DNA of 32,643 bases, taken from Clostridia bacterium (GTDB lineage: Bacteria > Bacillota > Clostridia > UMGS1810). The notes beneath the pieces are model-generated. The model worked only from the letters and a program-made list of their open reading frames with translations. It ran no database searches and had not been told where the DNA came from. A program made the translations under genes and the position numbers. The stretch lies in NCBI GenBank assembly GCA_017397885.1, contig JAFQHQ010000174.1:1-32643 (forward strand), given 5' to 3'. Positions within the stretch are counted from its first letter, which is position 1. The number at the start of each line of letters is the position of its first letter. Below, in pieces: positions 7,990-15,757 of the stretch.

Positions 7990-8053
7990 GAGCGAATAGC
8001 AATATTGTCATACAAAAAGATTGCCTGCCATGCTTCCACCTTTATATAAAATT

Positions 8054-8096
8054 AAGGTTGCCGCAGATTTTGAATTAAATCCGTGACAACCTTTTT
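8054..8096. terminator. Bidirectional terminator between MFS and ABC genes
   Basis: A long imperfect stem (8054-8070 with 8077-8093, loop TGAATT, three internal mismatches) carries TTTTT on the plus side and AATTTTAT on the minus side, and lies between convergent genes. Confidence 0.7.
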
Positions 8097-8118
8097 AGGT
8101 ATTATAATGTATTTCTCG

Positions 8119-9921
8119 TCAACTGAACTGCGAATTATAGAGAGTTGAATAGAATCCGCCTTTTTTCATAAGTTCTTCATGGTTTCCGCTTTCGGTTATG
8201 CGTCCGTTTTGAATAACCAGAATGCAGTCGGCGTTTTGAACGGTGGAAAGTCTGTGAGCAATAACAAAGCATGTTCTTCCTTCCATAAGCTCTGCCATTG
8301 CCTGCTGGATTTTTATCTCGGTTCGTGAATCAACGTTTGATGTAGCTTCGTCAAGAATCAGCATTTCCGAATCGGAAAGCATTGCTCTCGCTATGGTAAT
8401 GAGCTGACGCTGCCCCTTCGAAATGTTTATGCCGTCATCGGTAAGAACAGTATCATATCCGTCGGGGAGACTTTCTATATAGGCATCTATCCTTGCGGCT
8501 TTGGCTACTTTTTTTACCTCTTCAAGAGTTGCACCCTCTTTTCCGTAGGCAATGTTATCAAATATTGTACCTTTAAAAAGCCAGGTATCTTGCAACACCA
8601 TGGTATAGCCCTTCCTGAGAGAGGCACGTTTTATATCGTCAATACCAACTCCGTCAACCGTGATTCGTCCCGAATCTATGTCATAAAAGCGCATAAGCAA
8701 ACTGATTACCGTTGTTTTTCCGCCGCCGGTAGGTCCGACAACAGCAATGGTCTTTCCGGGTTGAGCCACAAGCGAAATTCCGTGGAGAACGGTTTTGTCT
8801 TTAACATACCCAAAGCTTACATTATCAAAACAAACCTCACCTTCAGGATTTTCGAGTTCCTTTGCATCGGGCTTGTCTTCAGGTTCGGGCTTTTCATCAA
8901 TGATAGCAAACACACGTTCCGCCGCAGAAAATGCGGACTGAAATTCATTGAGAATGTTGGCAAATTCGTTTATGGGACCCGCAAATTTTCGTGAGTACTG
9001 AACAAACTGTGCTACACCACCAAGGGTTATAAAAAACACAGATGTTGAAGCAACAGTTCCGTTTTGCGAATACAAATAGAATATTCCTCCCAAAATCATT
9101 ACAAGAGAAATTGAGAGATTATTTATAAATCCGACACTCGGGCCCATTGTAACACCGTAAAAATCGGCATTATAATAAGCATCCATGGCATCGCTGTTGC
9201 GTTTGTTGAAACGGTTTGAGATTTCACCTTCACGTTCATATGCCTGAATTGTTCTGCACCCTGTGAGCATTTCTTCGGCATAACCGTTTAATTCGCCAAG
9301 TTTTCGCGAACGTTTCGAGAACAACGGTCTCACTTTTTTCGAACGATATCGTGTAAAAAGAACAGCCGCGGGAACAGTAATTGCAAACACAAGAATAAGC
9401 GGTTTCGAAATGTTCCACATAAACACAAGAGAACCTATAACCGTATAAAGGCTTGTCATAACCTGCACAAGATCGTGAGAGAGGGTGCTGTTAATCGTGT
9501 CAATATCGTAGGAAATGTGACTGATTATATCTCCGGTTGCATGTGTGTCAAAATACCCCACAGGCAGAGATGTAAGCTTTTCAAACACCTGTTTTCGCAT
9601 TTTGTAGACTATCTTCTGGCTTATTTTAAGCATAATAACTGCCAAAACATAAGACAACAGGGCAGAAGCTATGTAACATACTATCATATACGTCACACTT
9701 TTCCACACAATGTCAAATTGCACCCCGTCTTTGTTTGCGATGGCATCTATGGCTTCACCGGAATATTTTGGTCCAAGCAGAGAAAGCTGATTTGACAAAA
9801 GCGTCATAACAATTGCCGGAACAAAAAGATACCAATAGCCAAAAACATATTTGCAAAGTCTTAAGAAAATGCCTTTATTGTCTCTTTTTCTTTTAAAAGT
9901 ATCATTTTTTTTATTCAACAA
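8119..9921 (-). CDS. ABC exporter half-transporter with canonical Walker B (subunit 2)
   Basis: An ABCB-type half-transporter: six membrane helices in about residues 30-330, then a nucleotide-binding domain with Walker A GPTGGGKTT (about 395), signature ISKGQRQL (about 503), Walker B LILDEATS (about 523, catalytic Glu present) and H-loop IAHRLST. The signature deviates from LSGGQ. Together with its partner this matches the TM287/288 or BmrCD type of heterodimeric exporter, where this subunit supplies the catalytic Glu and the degenerate signature. The frame opens at a GTG at 9927 that overlaps the GGAGG site; the TTG at 9921 (or 9918) has correct spacing. It overlaps the upstream ABC gene by 11 bases, so the pair is one operon. 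The cargo is unknown. Confidence 0.9.
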   Translation of the reverse strand: MLNKKNDTFKRKRDNKGIFLRLCKYVFGYWYLFVPAIVMTLLSNQLSLLGPKYSGEAIDAIANKDGVQFDIVWKSVTYMIVCYIASALLSYVLAVIMLKISQKIVYKMRKQVFEKLTSLPVGYFDTHATGDIISHISYDIDTINSTLSHDLVQVMTSLYTVIGSLVFMWNISKPLILVFAITVPAAVLFTRYRSKKVRPLFSKRSRKLGELNGYAEEMLTGCRTIQAYEREGEISNRFNKRNSDAMDAYYNADFYGVTMGPSVGFINNLSISLVMILGGIFYLYSQNGTVASTSVFFITLGGVAQFVQYSRKFAGPINEFANILNEFQSAFSAAERVFAIIDEKPEPEDKPDAKELENPEGEVCFDNVSFGYVKDKTVLHGISLVAQPGKTIAVVGPTGGGKTTVISLLMRFYDIDSGRITVDGVGIDDIKRASLRKGYTMVLQDTWLFKGTIFDNIAYGKEGATLEEVKKVAKAARIDAYIESLPDGYDTVLTDDGINISKGQRQLITIARAMLSDSEMLILDEATSNVDSRTEIKIQQAMAELMEGRTCFVIAHRLSTVQNADCILVIQNGRITESGNHEELMKKGGFYSTLYNSQFS

Positions 9922-11632
9922 AAGCACCTCCCATCTGGGATTCGCTTATTTCACGATATTGAAGGCACGAAACAAGAAGTTCTTCATGTGTTCCCGAGCC
10001 TATAATTTTGCCGTCATCAATAACAAGAATAAGACTACAGTCTTTCACGGTGCTGACTCTCTGAGCAACCGTTATTACGGTGGTGTTGCTCATGGCACTG
10101 TCTAAAGCATGTCTCAGGGCGGCATCGGTCTTATAATCAAGTGCCGAGCAGCTGTCATCCAACACAAGAATATCCGGATTTGAAGCTACTGCACGAGAAA
10201 TAAGAACACGCTGTTTCTGGCCACCGGATATATTTGTTCCGTGAGGAGTAAGCTCATGGTCATAGCCGTCGGCAAAATCCGATATAAAATCATGCGCCTG
10301 AGCAATTTTTGCACTTTCAACAATACGCTCCGCAGGAATGTCTCTTCCAAAACGGATATTCTCTTCAATGGAATCGGAATACAAAAAGTCCTGCTGAAGC
10401 GCTGAGCCGAACATTTTGTAGAAGCGATCTTTCTCAATCGTACGGACATCCTCACCGTTTATGTATATTGCTCCGCGGTCTACATCATAAAAACGCATAA
10501 GAAGTTTTATTAGTGTGGATTTCCCCGAACCTGTTGCACCAATAATACCGAGTTTTTCCCCTTTTTTCAGGGCAAACGAAATATCATGAGCGTTATCACG
10601 CTTTCCGTTGTACGAAAAACAAACTTTATCAAAAACAATGTGGTTTGATGAAAAAATATCCGGATAATCCGATTTGGGCATAACCGAGATATCCTCTTCG
10701 GTCAAAAGGACTTCTGATATTCGTTTTGCCGACGCAGAGCATTTTGTATACATAACAAATATTCTTGTCACAGCCATGAGCGACATGGAAATATGAGTGA
10801 AATATTGCATAAAGGCAATGACGGTTTCGGGATGCGACTGATGATTTGCAACCCTTGATGCACTGAGAGCCACAACAGCAACACAGCCCATATTCATGAG
10901 CATTGTCATTATGGGGTTAACAGTTCCCATAATAATGCCTGCCCGGGTTTCGTTTTTCACAAGTTCCCTGTTTACGTCATCATAGCGTCTTTTTTCATAA
11001 TCGGTTTTTGAAAGAGCTTTTATAACGCGTATCCCCTGCGAATCTTCGCGAACAACCCGAACCATGCCATCAACGGATTTTTGAACTTTTGTATAAAGTC
11101 CCACCCCTTTTTTTCTGATAAAAAGCACAATACCAAACAGAAAAGGAATTATCGCTATCATAACAAGCGAAAGATATGCATCCATAAAAAGAGTTATGGT
11201 AATTCCGCCTACAAGCATGATGGGGGCTCTTACACCCATTCGTTGCATCATATTGATAAAACTGTACACATGATAACTGTCGGTTGTAATTCGTGATTCC
11301 AGAGAAGGAATGGTAAATTTGTCTGTTTGAGCAGCCGAAAGTTTCAATGTTTTGGCAAACAAATCTTTTCTCATGCTCTCGGCAAAATCACGTGAAACCT
11401 TTGCCGCCATACGGTTTGCCTTAACATTGAAAATGCATGCAATTGCCGAGCAACCAATCATAAGACAACCCCAAAGCACAATATCCGACGCGCTTTTGCC
11501 CATTACATTTGCAAGAATATGACTCAAAATATACGGAAGCATAAGTTCGGCAACGGTTCCGATAATTTTTATGGACAGACCCAGACCCATTCGTCCGTAA
11601 TATGCTTTCAGATATTTAAGAACAGTCTTCAA
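9911..11632 (-). CDS. ABC exporter half-transporter with degenerate Walker B (subunit 1)
   Basis: A second ABCB-type half-transporter of about 573 residues: six membrane helices followed by Walker A GATGSGKST (about 364), canonical signature ISGGQKQR (about 473), Walker B LVLDDSCSALD (about 489) and a switch region VAQRVST. The catalytic Glu after Walker B is Asp and the H-loop His is Gln, the pattern of the non-hydrolysing site in heterodimeric exporters, complementary to the downstream partner. The longer frame starts with TTG at 11665, but GGAGG lies 8 bases before the TTG at 11632, which is taken as the start. It has its own promoter downstream of an AraC gene. Confidence 0.9.
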   Translation of the reverse strand: MKTVLKYLKAYYGRMGLGLSIKIIGTVAELMLPYILSHILANVMGKSASDIVLWGCLMIGCSAIACIFNVKANRMAAKVSRDFAESMRKDLFAKTLKLSAAQTDKFTIPSLESRITTDSYHVYSFINMMQRMGVRAPIMLVGGITITLFMDAYLSLVMIAIIPFLFGIVLFIRKKGVGLYTKVQKSVDGMVRVVREDSQGIRVIKALSKTDYEKRRYDDVNRELVKNETRAGIIMGTVNPIMTMLMNMGCVAVVALSASRVANHQSHPETVIAFMQYFTHISMSLMAVTRIFVMYTKCSASAKRISEVLLTEEDISVMPKSDYPDIFSSNHIVFDKVCFSYNGKRDNAHDISFALKKGEKLGIIGATGSGKSTLIKLLMRFYDVDRGAIYINGEDVRTIEKDRFYKMFGSALQQDFLYSDSIEENIRFGRDIPAERIVESAKIAQAHDFISDFADGYDHELTPHGTNISGGQKQRVLISRAVASNPDILVLDDSCSALDYKTDAALRHALDSAMSNTTVITVAQRVSTVKDCSLILVIDDGKIIGSGTHEELLVSCLQYREISESQMGGAFVE

Positions 11633-11680
11633 ACTATGCACCTCCAAATCATTTGTGATTTTCAAAAAATACCATGTTTT

Positions 11681-11709
11681 ATTTTATCACCGATAACCTT
11701 TGTTGTCAA
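11681..11709 (-). promoter_or_regulatory. Promoter of the ABC exporter operon
   Basis: TTGACA (11709-11704), a 17-bp spacer and TAAAAT (11686-11681) on the minus strand. The -35 lies in a short inverted repeat TTGTTG-T-CAACAA (11700-11712), a possible operator. The araC stop is 14 bases upstream at 11726. Confidence 0.7.
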
Positions 11710-11725
11710 CAACACGAAACAAAAA

Positions 11726-12532
11726 CTACATTTTCAAATTTTTTCTGAACCTCAAAGCCGATATTCCCACTTTAGCAGAAAAAAGTTCCGAAAAATAATT
11801 TTCATTTTCAAAACCAACACGCTCTGCAATTTCTCGAACAGACATGTCTGTTCCCGACAAAAGAAGCTGACTTTCAAAAAGTCTTTTGCCCAGAATATAC
11901 TGTTTCGGACTGATGTGAAATGCAGCTTTGAAAATATTTGAAAAATACACGGTGGTAACATTCAAAATTTTTGCAAGAGTGCTCACCGGTATTTTTTGAC
12001 GATAGTTGTTTTCGATGTATTGAAGAACCGGCTTAAACCTTTCGACATCCCTGGGCAAAACGGCAATGTTTTCAATAAGATCCGCCATAAGAATTTCAAT
12101 TGCGCCCGAAACCTTCATCTCGGAAGAAATTGTTTTTTTGTCATAGTTATCAACAATAATATCAAAAAGTTCTTTGGTAAGAGAGTTTGCCGGAACCGAG
12201 CAACTTTCAAACAGCTGACGGTATAAACCAAACTCCACCAGATCACTTTGAAAGTGAACATAATATTTTTCTATTTCTCCGTTTATTTCGCTCCTGAGCA
12301 CGGAAAACGCCGGCACAAAATATATTTTGCCCGGCTCAATTTCAAGAGAGCCGTCAAGCATGTGAAGCACTGCCTTTGTTGGATTCGAGTCCGTGCGATA
12401 GTAAAGCACATGGCATCCCGTCGGGTTGAGTCCGGCATTCCAGTCGTTTGCATTCCATTCGGTGCCTACTTTTTGAAATCGGGCATTTTTAACATAATAT
12501 GATTTTTTGTAAGAGAAAGAAGCTTTATCCAT
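11726..12532 (-). CDS. AraC family transcriptional regulator (I)
   Basis: A 268-residue one-component regulator. Residues about 30-110 form a cupin-like ligand-binding part (PGKIYFVPAFSVLRSE resembles the AraC_binding fold); residues about 165-268 hold the paired helix-turn-helix, with STLAKILNVTTVYFSNIFK and MSVREIAERVGFENENYFS. The ATG at 12532 is preferred over a GTG two codons upstream because AGGTGG is 7 bases before it. It is divergent from the GNAT-MBL-fucosidase operon, with overlapping promoters on a shared palindrome, and upstream of the ABC exporter, so it may control either or both. The ligand is unknown. Confidence 0.9.
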   Translation of the reverse strand: MDKASFSYKKSYYVKNARFQKVGTEWNANDWNAGLNPTGCHVLYYRTDSNPTKAVLHMLDGSLEIEPGKIYFVPAFSVLRSEINGEIEKYYVHFQSDLVEFGLYRQLFESCSVPANSLTKELFDIIVDNYDKKTISSEMKVSGAIEILMADLIENIAVLPRDVERFKPVLQYIENNYRQKIPVSTLAKILNVTTVYFSNIFKAAFHISPKQYILGKRLFESQLLLSGTDMSVREIAERVGFENENYFSELFSAKVGISALRFRKNLKM

Positions 12533-12578
12533 TATCACACCACCTATGTTTTGTTAAGATTTTTATGTGTTTTGTCTA

Positions 12579-12596
12579 TTGCTATTATAATAGCAA
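12579..12596. promoter_or_regulatory. Perfect 18-bp palindrome, likely operator
   Basis: TTGCTATTATAATAGCAA is identical to its reverse complement. It covers the -35 and most of the spacer of the + promoter and the -10 of the opposing araC promoter, so a dimer bound here could control both directions. Which protein binds is not known. Confidence 0.6.
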
Positions 12597-12607
12597 ACAT
12601 GTATAAT
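12579..12607 (+). promoter_or_regulatory. Promoter of the GNAT-MBL-fucosidase operon
   Basis: TTGCTA (12579-12584), a 17-bp spacer and a perfect TATAAT (12602-12607), about 57 bases before the GNAT start codon. The -35 is weak, as expected for a promoter that needs an activator. Confidence 0.6.
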
Positions 12608-12615
12608 TAAGTCAA
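12587..12615 (-). promoter_or_regulatory. Promoter of AraC regulator I
   Basis: TTGACT (12615-12610), a 17-bp spacer and TATTAT (12592-12587) on the minus strand, about 55 bases before the araC start. It overlaps the opposing operon promoter, so the two probably interfere. Confidence 0.6.
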
Positions 12616-12663
12616 CATTAACCGACAGTTATGAATGTCTGCGATTAGAAAAGGAGTTTTATT

Positions 12664-13785
12664 ATGGTTGAATATGTTATCGGAACAATTGATGAAAAAG
12701 ATGAAATTGTTGATTTTATAAATTATGTTTTCTCACAAGCTCACCGTCCTCACGACTTTATAACCCTCATGCCCAAATCCTACGGTGACAGAGCCAAAAA
12801 TCTCGGTGCCGTTCACTATATGGCAAAAAAAGACGGCAAAATAAAAGCTCTTGTGGCAATGCGCATCATTGATGTCTGTGTTGGCGAAAAAAACCTTAAA
12901 TACGGTCTCATAGGAAATGTGTCTGTTCATCCGTATTCCCGCGGGGAGGGATATATGAAACAGCTAATGCAAATGTCTGTTGATGACGCAAAAAAACGAG
13001 GTGTCGACATTATGCTTCTCGCTGGTCAGCGTCAACGCTACGGATATTTCGGATTCGAAAACGCCGGTGCATGCAACTGCTACACTGTTTCAAAGGCAAA
13101 CATTCGACATTGTTATTCCAATCTCGATACTTCGAACATCAAGTTTCGCGATTTTACCGACGACGATGTTTCATTTGCAAAGAAAATATACGAAAAAAAT
13201 GAATTCCACTCAATTCGACCAACAGATGAATTCGTCGACATAATGCACACATGGAACAAAAATTGCCGTACAATCTTCCAAAACGGCGAACCCATAGGAT
13301 ATGTATACGGAAGCATGGACGAGCTTGCGCTGAAAGACGAGTCCGATTTTCCGCTTATCTTAAAAGCGATTTTTGAAAATGACGCTCTTAAAGAAGTTAA
13401 AATAAAAACACATTTTCATCAAAGAGAAAGAAGCCGCGAACTTGCAAGGATTTGCGAAAGCAGCAGCATTGAACAGGTTAAAATGATAAATGTTTTGAAC
13501 TGGGAAAAAGCCATTGACGCTTTTATGAACTTCAAGTCAAAGTATGTTGCGTTGCAAGACGGAAGATTGCAGATTTCCATAGAAGGAGACAGCTTTGAAC
13601 TAATCGTTTCAAACGGAAAGATTTGTGTCTCAAAAGTTGACTCGTCCCCAAAAGGTGCTGTTAAGCTTTCACACATGGAAGCACAAAGACTTATTTTTTC
13701 GATGTGTTCTGTTTCTGACGGAGATGAACGTTTCAAGAACTGGTTACCGTTACCGCTCATGATAGATGCACCAGACGGATATTGA
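12664..13785 (+). CDS. Eis-like GNAT N-acetyltransferase
   Basis: A 373-residue protein with an N-terminal GNAT domain whose acetyl-CoA site reads VSVHPYSRGEGYMKQL (86-101), a second GNAT-like middle region, and a C-terminal part (about 275-373) resembling the sterol-carrier-like domain of the Eis family (LQDGRLQISIEGDSFEL, then SHMEAQRLIFSM). Proteins of this layout acetylate amines on varied small molecules or proteins; the acceptor is unknown here. AAGGAG lies 8 bases before the ATG. It is the first gene of a three-gene operon with an MBL hydrolase (12 bases on) and a fucosidase-like enzyme. Confidence 0.85.
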   Translation: MVEYVIGTIDEKDEIVDFINYVFSQAHRPHDFITLMPKSYGDRAKNLGAVHYMAKKDGKIKALVAMRIIDVCVGEKNLKYGLIGNVSVHPYSRGEGYMKQLMQMSVDDAKKRGVDIMLLAGQRQRYGYFGFENAGACNCYTVSKANIRHCYSNLDTSNIKFRDFTDDDVSFAKKIYEKNEFHSIRPTDEFVDIMHTWNKNCRTIFQNGEPIGYVYGSMDELALKDESDFPLILKAIFENDALKEVKIKTHFHQRERSRELARICESSSIEQVKMINVLNWEKAIDAFMNFKSKYVALQDGRLQISIEGDSFELIVSNGKICVSKVDSSPKGAVKLSHMEAQRLIFSMCSVSDGDERFKNWLPLPLMIDAPDGY

Positions 13786-13797
13786 TAGGAGGGGATT

Positions 13798-14622
13798 TTG
13801 TTGCCAAAGCTATATTTACTCACCGAACACAGTCCGTTTATGATGTCGTATGTATTCATTACCGACTCGGACAATGCCGTTGTTATTGACGGTGGCAGAG
13901 AAAGCGACATGCCTCATCTGAAAGAAATTATAGGCGCCGGAAAAATATCGGCATGGATTCTCACACACCCTCACCTTGATCATATTGCCGGGTTCGTTGA
14001 CGAAATGAAAAAGAACGAAATAACAGACAGAATAGAAAAAATATATTATAACTTTCCTTCAAAAGAATTTACCGTGTCGTGCCCCACAGAGGTTTTACCT
14101 CATGTTATTTGCGATTTTTACAAAGCATTGCCAAATTTTGAGCACAAATGTGTCATTGCAGAGCCGGGACTTAAAACAAACGTGGATGAACTTGAAATTG
14201 ATTTCCTCTTTGCCGGTGGCGAACGCTATCTCACCCCACGTCCCAACCTTGCCGTAAACGAAAGCTCCGTTGTTTTCAAAATAACATCTCCCGGCATGAG
14301 GAGCGTGCTGTTTTTGGGAGATCTTGGTCCCGAAGGCGGAGCGGACCTTCTGAAAAACTGCAAAAATAAGCTCAAAAGCGACATTGTTCAGATGTCTCAC
14401 CACGGACACAGCGGTGTAAACGAAGATGTATACCGTGCAATTGCCCCATCTGCATGCATGTGGAATGCACCCGAATGGCTTTGGGAAGAAGAAGACATCG
14501 AACACGAACCCGGACTTTGGGGAACATGGCATCAGCGAAAATGGATGTATGATATGGGTGTCAGCGAGCATTATGTATCTAAAGACGGTACACAGGAAGT
14601 TGATTTGATGTCAAAACATTGA
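13798..14622 (+). CDS. Metallo-beta-lactamase-fold hydrolase
   Basis: A 274-residue cytoplasmic protein (no signal peptide) of the MBL superfamily. The metal site is clear: HPHLDH at 57-62 (HxHxDH), a later Asp in LFLGDLG and a His in MSHHGHSG, with the early Asp of VVIDGG typical of the fold. The arrangement resembles ComEC-like and other MBL hydrolases, but the substrate is not evident. Two adjacent TTG codons (13798, 13801) follow AGGAGGGG; the second has the better spacing. It sits between the acetyltransferase and fucosidase-like genes in one operon. Confidence 0.85.
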   Translation: MLPKLYLLTEHSPFMMSYVFITDSDNAVVIDGGRESDMPHLKEIIGAGKISAWILTHPHLDHIAGFVDEMKKNEITDRIEKIYYNFPSKEFTVSCPTEVLPHVICDFYKALPNFEHKCVIAEPGLKTNVDELEIDFLFAGGERYLTPRPNLAVNESSVVFKITSPGMRSVLFLGDLGPEGGADLLKNCKNKLKSDIVQMSHHGHSGVNEDVYRAIAPSACMWNAPEWLWEEEDIEHEPGLWGTWHQRKWMYDMGVSEHYVSKDGTQEVDLMSKH

Positions 14623-14645
14623 CGGTTTTTGAGAAAGGAATAACT

Positions 14646-15593
14646 ATGCATATAACAGACAAGCTATACAACAAAAAATGGGGAGTATTCAATCACTATC
14701 TATACGGCTTCACCGCAAAACCCGAAGGCATTTCATGGAATGAAGCCATCGAAAGGTTTGATGTCAAAAAAATCTCCGCACAACTTCGTGAAGTGGGGGC
14801 AGGATATTATTTCATCACCCTTTGCCAGGGCGGAAGGCATCTCCTTGCACCAAATGACACCTACAATCGCATAACCGGTTCAAAGCCCGGCGATGTCTGC
14901 ACCGACCGTGACATTGTTTTTGAGCTCCATGACGAACTTTCAAAATATGGCATAGACCTGTATCTCTATTTCCCTTCCGACGGCCCCCACATCGACAAAG
15001 ATCACGGCAAGAAAATGGGATTTTATTATGAAACCGAGGATGTTTACAAGCTTGCAGACGGGATTTACCGTCACCGTGAACCCTACGAAAACAAAGTGCT
15101 TTTGGAAAAACGGCTCAATCAGACATTCATTGACAACTGGTCAGCGGTTTTGAAAGAATATGCCGACCGTTACACAAATAAAATCTCCGGTTGGTGGTTT
15201 GACGGATTCTATGACTTTTTCGGATTTAAACCCGAATGGATAAAACCGTTCTGTGATGTTGTAAAAGCCGCAAACCCCGACGCCTGTGTAGCATTCAATA
15301 ACGGAGTTAAAAAAGAGCTTTACAAATGGTATGAATTTGAAGACTACACTTCGGGAGAACTTAATGAACTTGAGCTCATTCCCAAAGGAAGATTTACCGA
15401 CACAATTCAAAGCCACATTCTTGCTCCCCTGGGCACTACCTGGGGATCGAAAAACGCTCGCTATGACAACGAATATATGAAAAACTACATAAATGCCGTA
15501 AACAAAAACGGCGGTGTTGTCACTGTTGATGTGGGCGTAAGTTCTGACGGAAGCTGGTCAGAAGAACAAATTGCTTCGCTCAAAATCAGGTGA
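14646..15593 (+). CDS. GH29-like alpha-L-fucosidase family protein
   Basis: The 315-residue protein resembles the catalytic (beta/alpha)8 domain of GH29 alpha-L-fucosidases: KWGVFNHYLYG near the N-terminus (compare KFGIFxHWG), an Arg/His-bearing strand at about 56-70, and GWWFDGF with Asp186 in the position of the GH29 nucleophile. It lacks the C-terminal beta-sandwich of larger members and has no signal peptide, so it should act in the cytoplasm. The longer frame begins at 14619 inside the MBL gene, but GAAAGGA lies 6 bases before the ATG at 14646. It ends the GNAT-MBL operon. Substrate specificity within this clan is uncertain; L-fucose is a family-based guess. Confidence 0.75.
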   Translation: MHITDKLYNKKWGVFNHYLYGFTAKPEGISWNEAIERFDVKKISAQLREVGAGYYFITLCQGGRHLLAPNDTYNRITGSKPGDVCTDRDIVFELHDELSKYGIDLYLYFPSDGPHIDKDHGKKMGFYYETEDVYKLADGIYRHREPYENKVLLEKRLNQTFIDNWSAVLKEYADRYTNKISGWWFDGFYDFFGFKPEWIKPFCDVVKAANPDACVAFNNGVKKELYKWYEFEDYTSGELNELELIPKGRFTDTIQSHILAPLGTTWGSKNARYDNEYMKNYINAVNKNGGVVTVDVGVSSDGSWSEEQIASLKIR

Positions 15594-15693
15594 TGATCCA
15601 AGAATGCAAAGCATAATTGGATTGCGGAAAAATTAGCCTTAGCAACCAATGCTCAATACGGTTGTCCGGAGTTTTGTATATTATTTCTTACAC

Positions 15694-15753
15694 AAAAAAC
15701 TTCCTCTGTTTTAAAGGTCAATGACGACCTAAGCAAAGGAAGTTTTTGTTTTT
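15694..15753. terminator. Bidirectional terminator between fucosidase and lyase genes
   Basis: A large stem-loop with outer arms AAAAACTTCCT and AGGAAGTTTTT, partly paired middle, and inner AGGTC/GACCT arms around a short loop. T runs occur on both sides, and the genes on each side converge. The 100 bases before it (15594-15693) show no gene. Confidence 0.85.
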
Positions 15754-15757
15754 ATTC

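Noticed and set aside
15594-15693. Possible gene remnant or short RNA between the fucosidase-like gene and the terminator
   Set aside because: No frame, repeat or convincing structure was found there.
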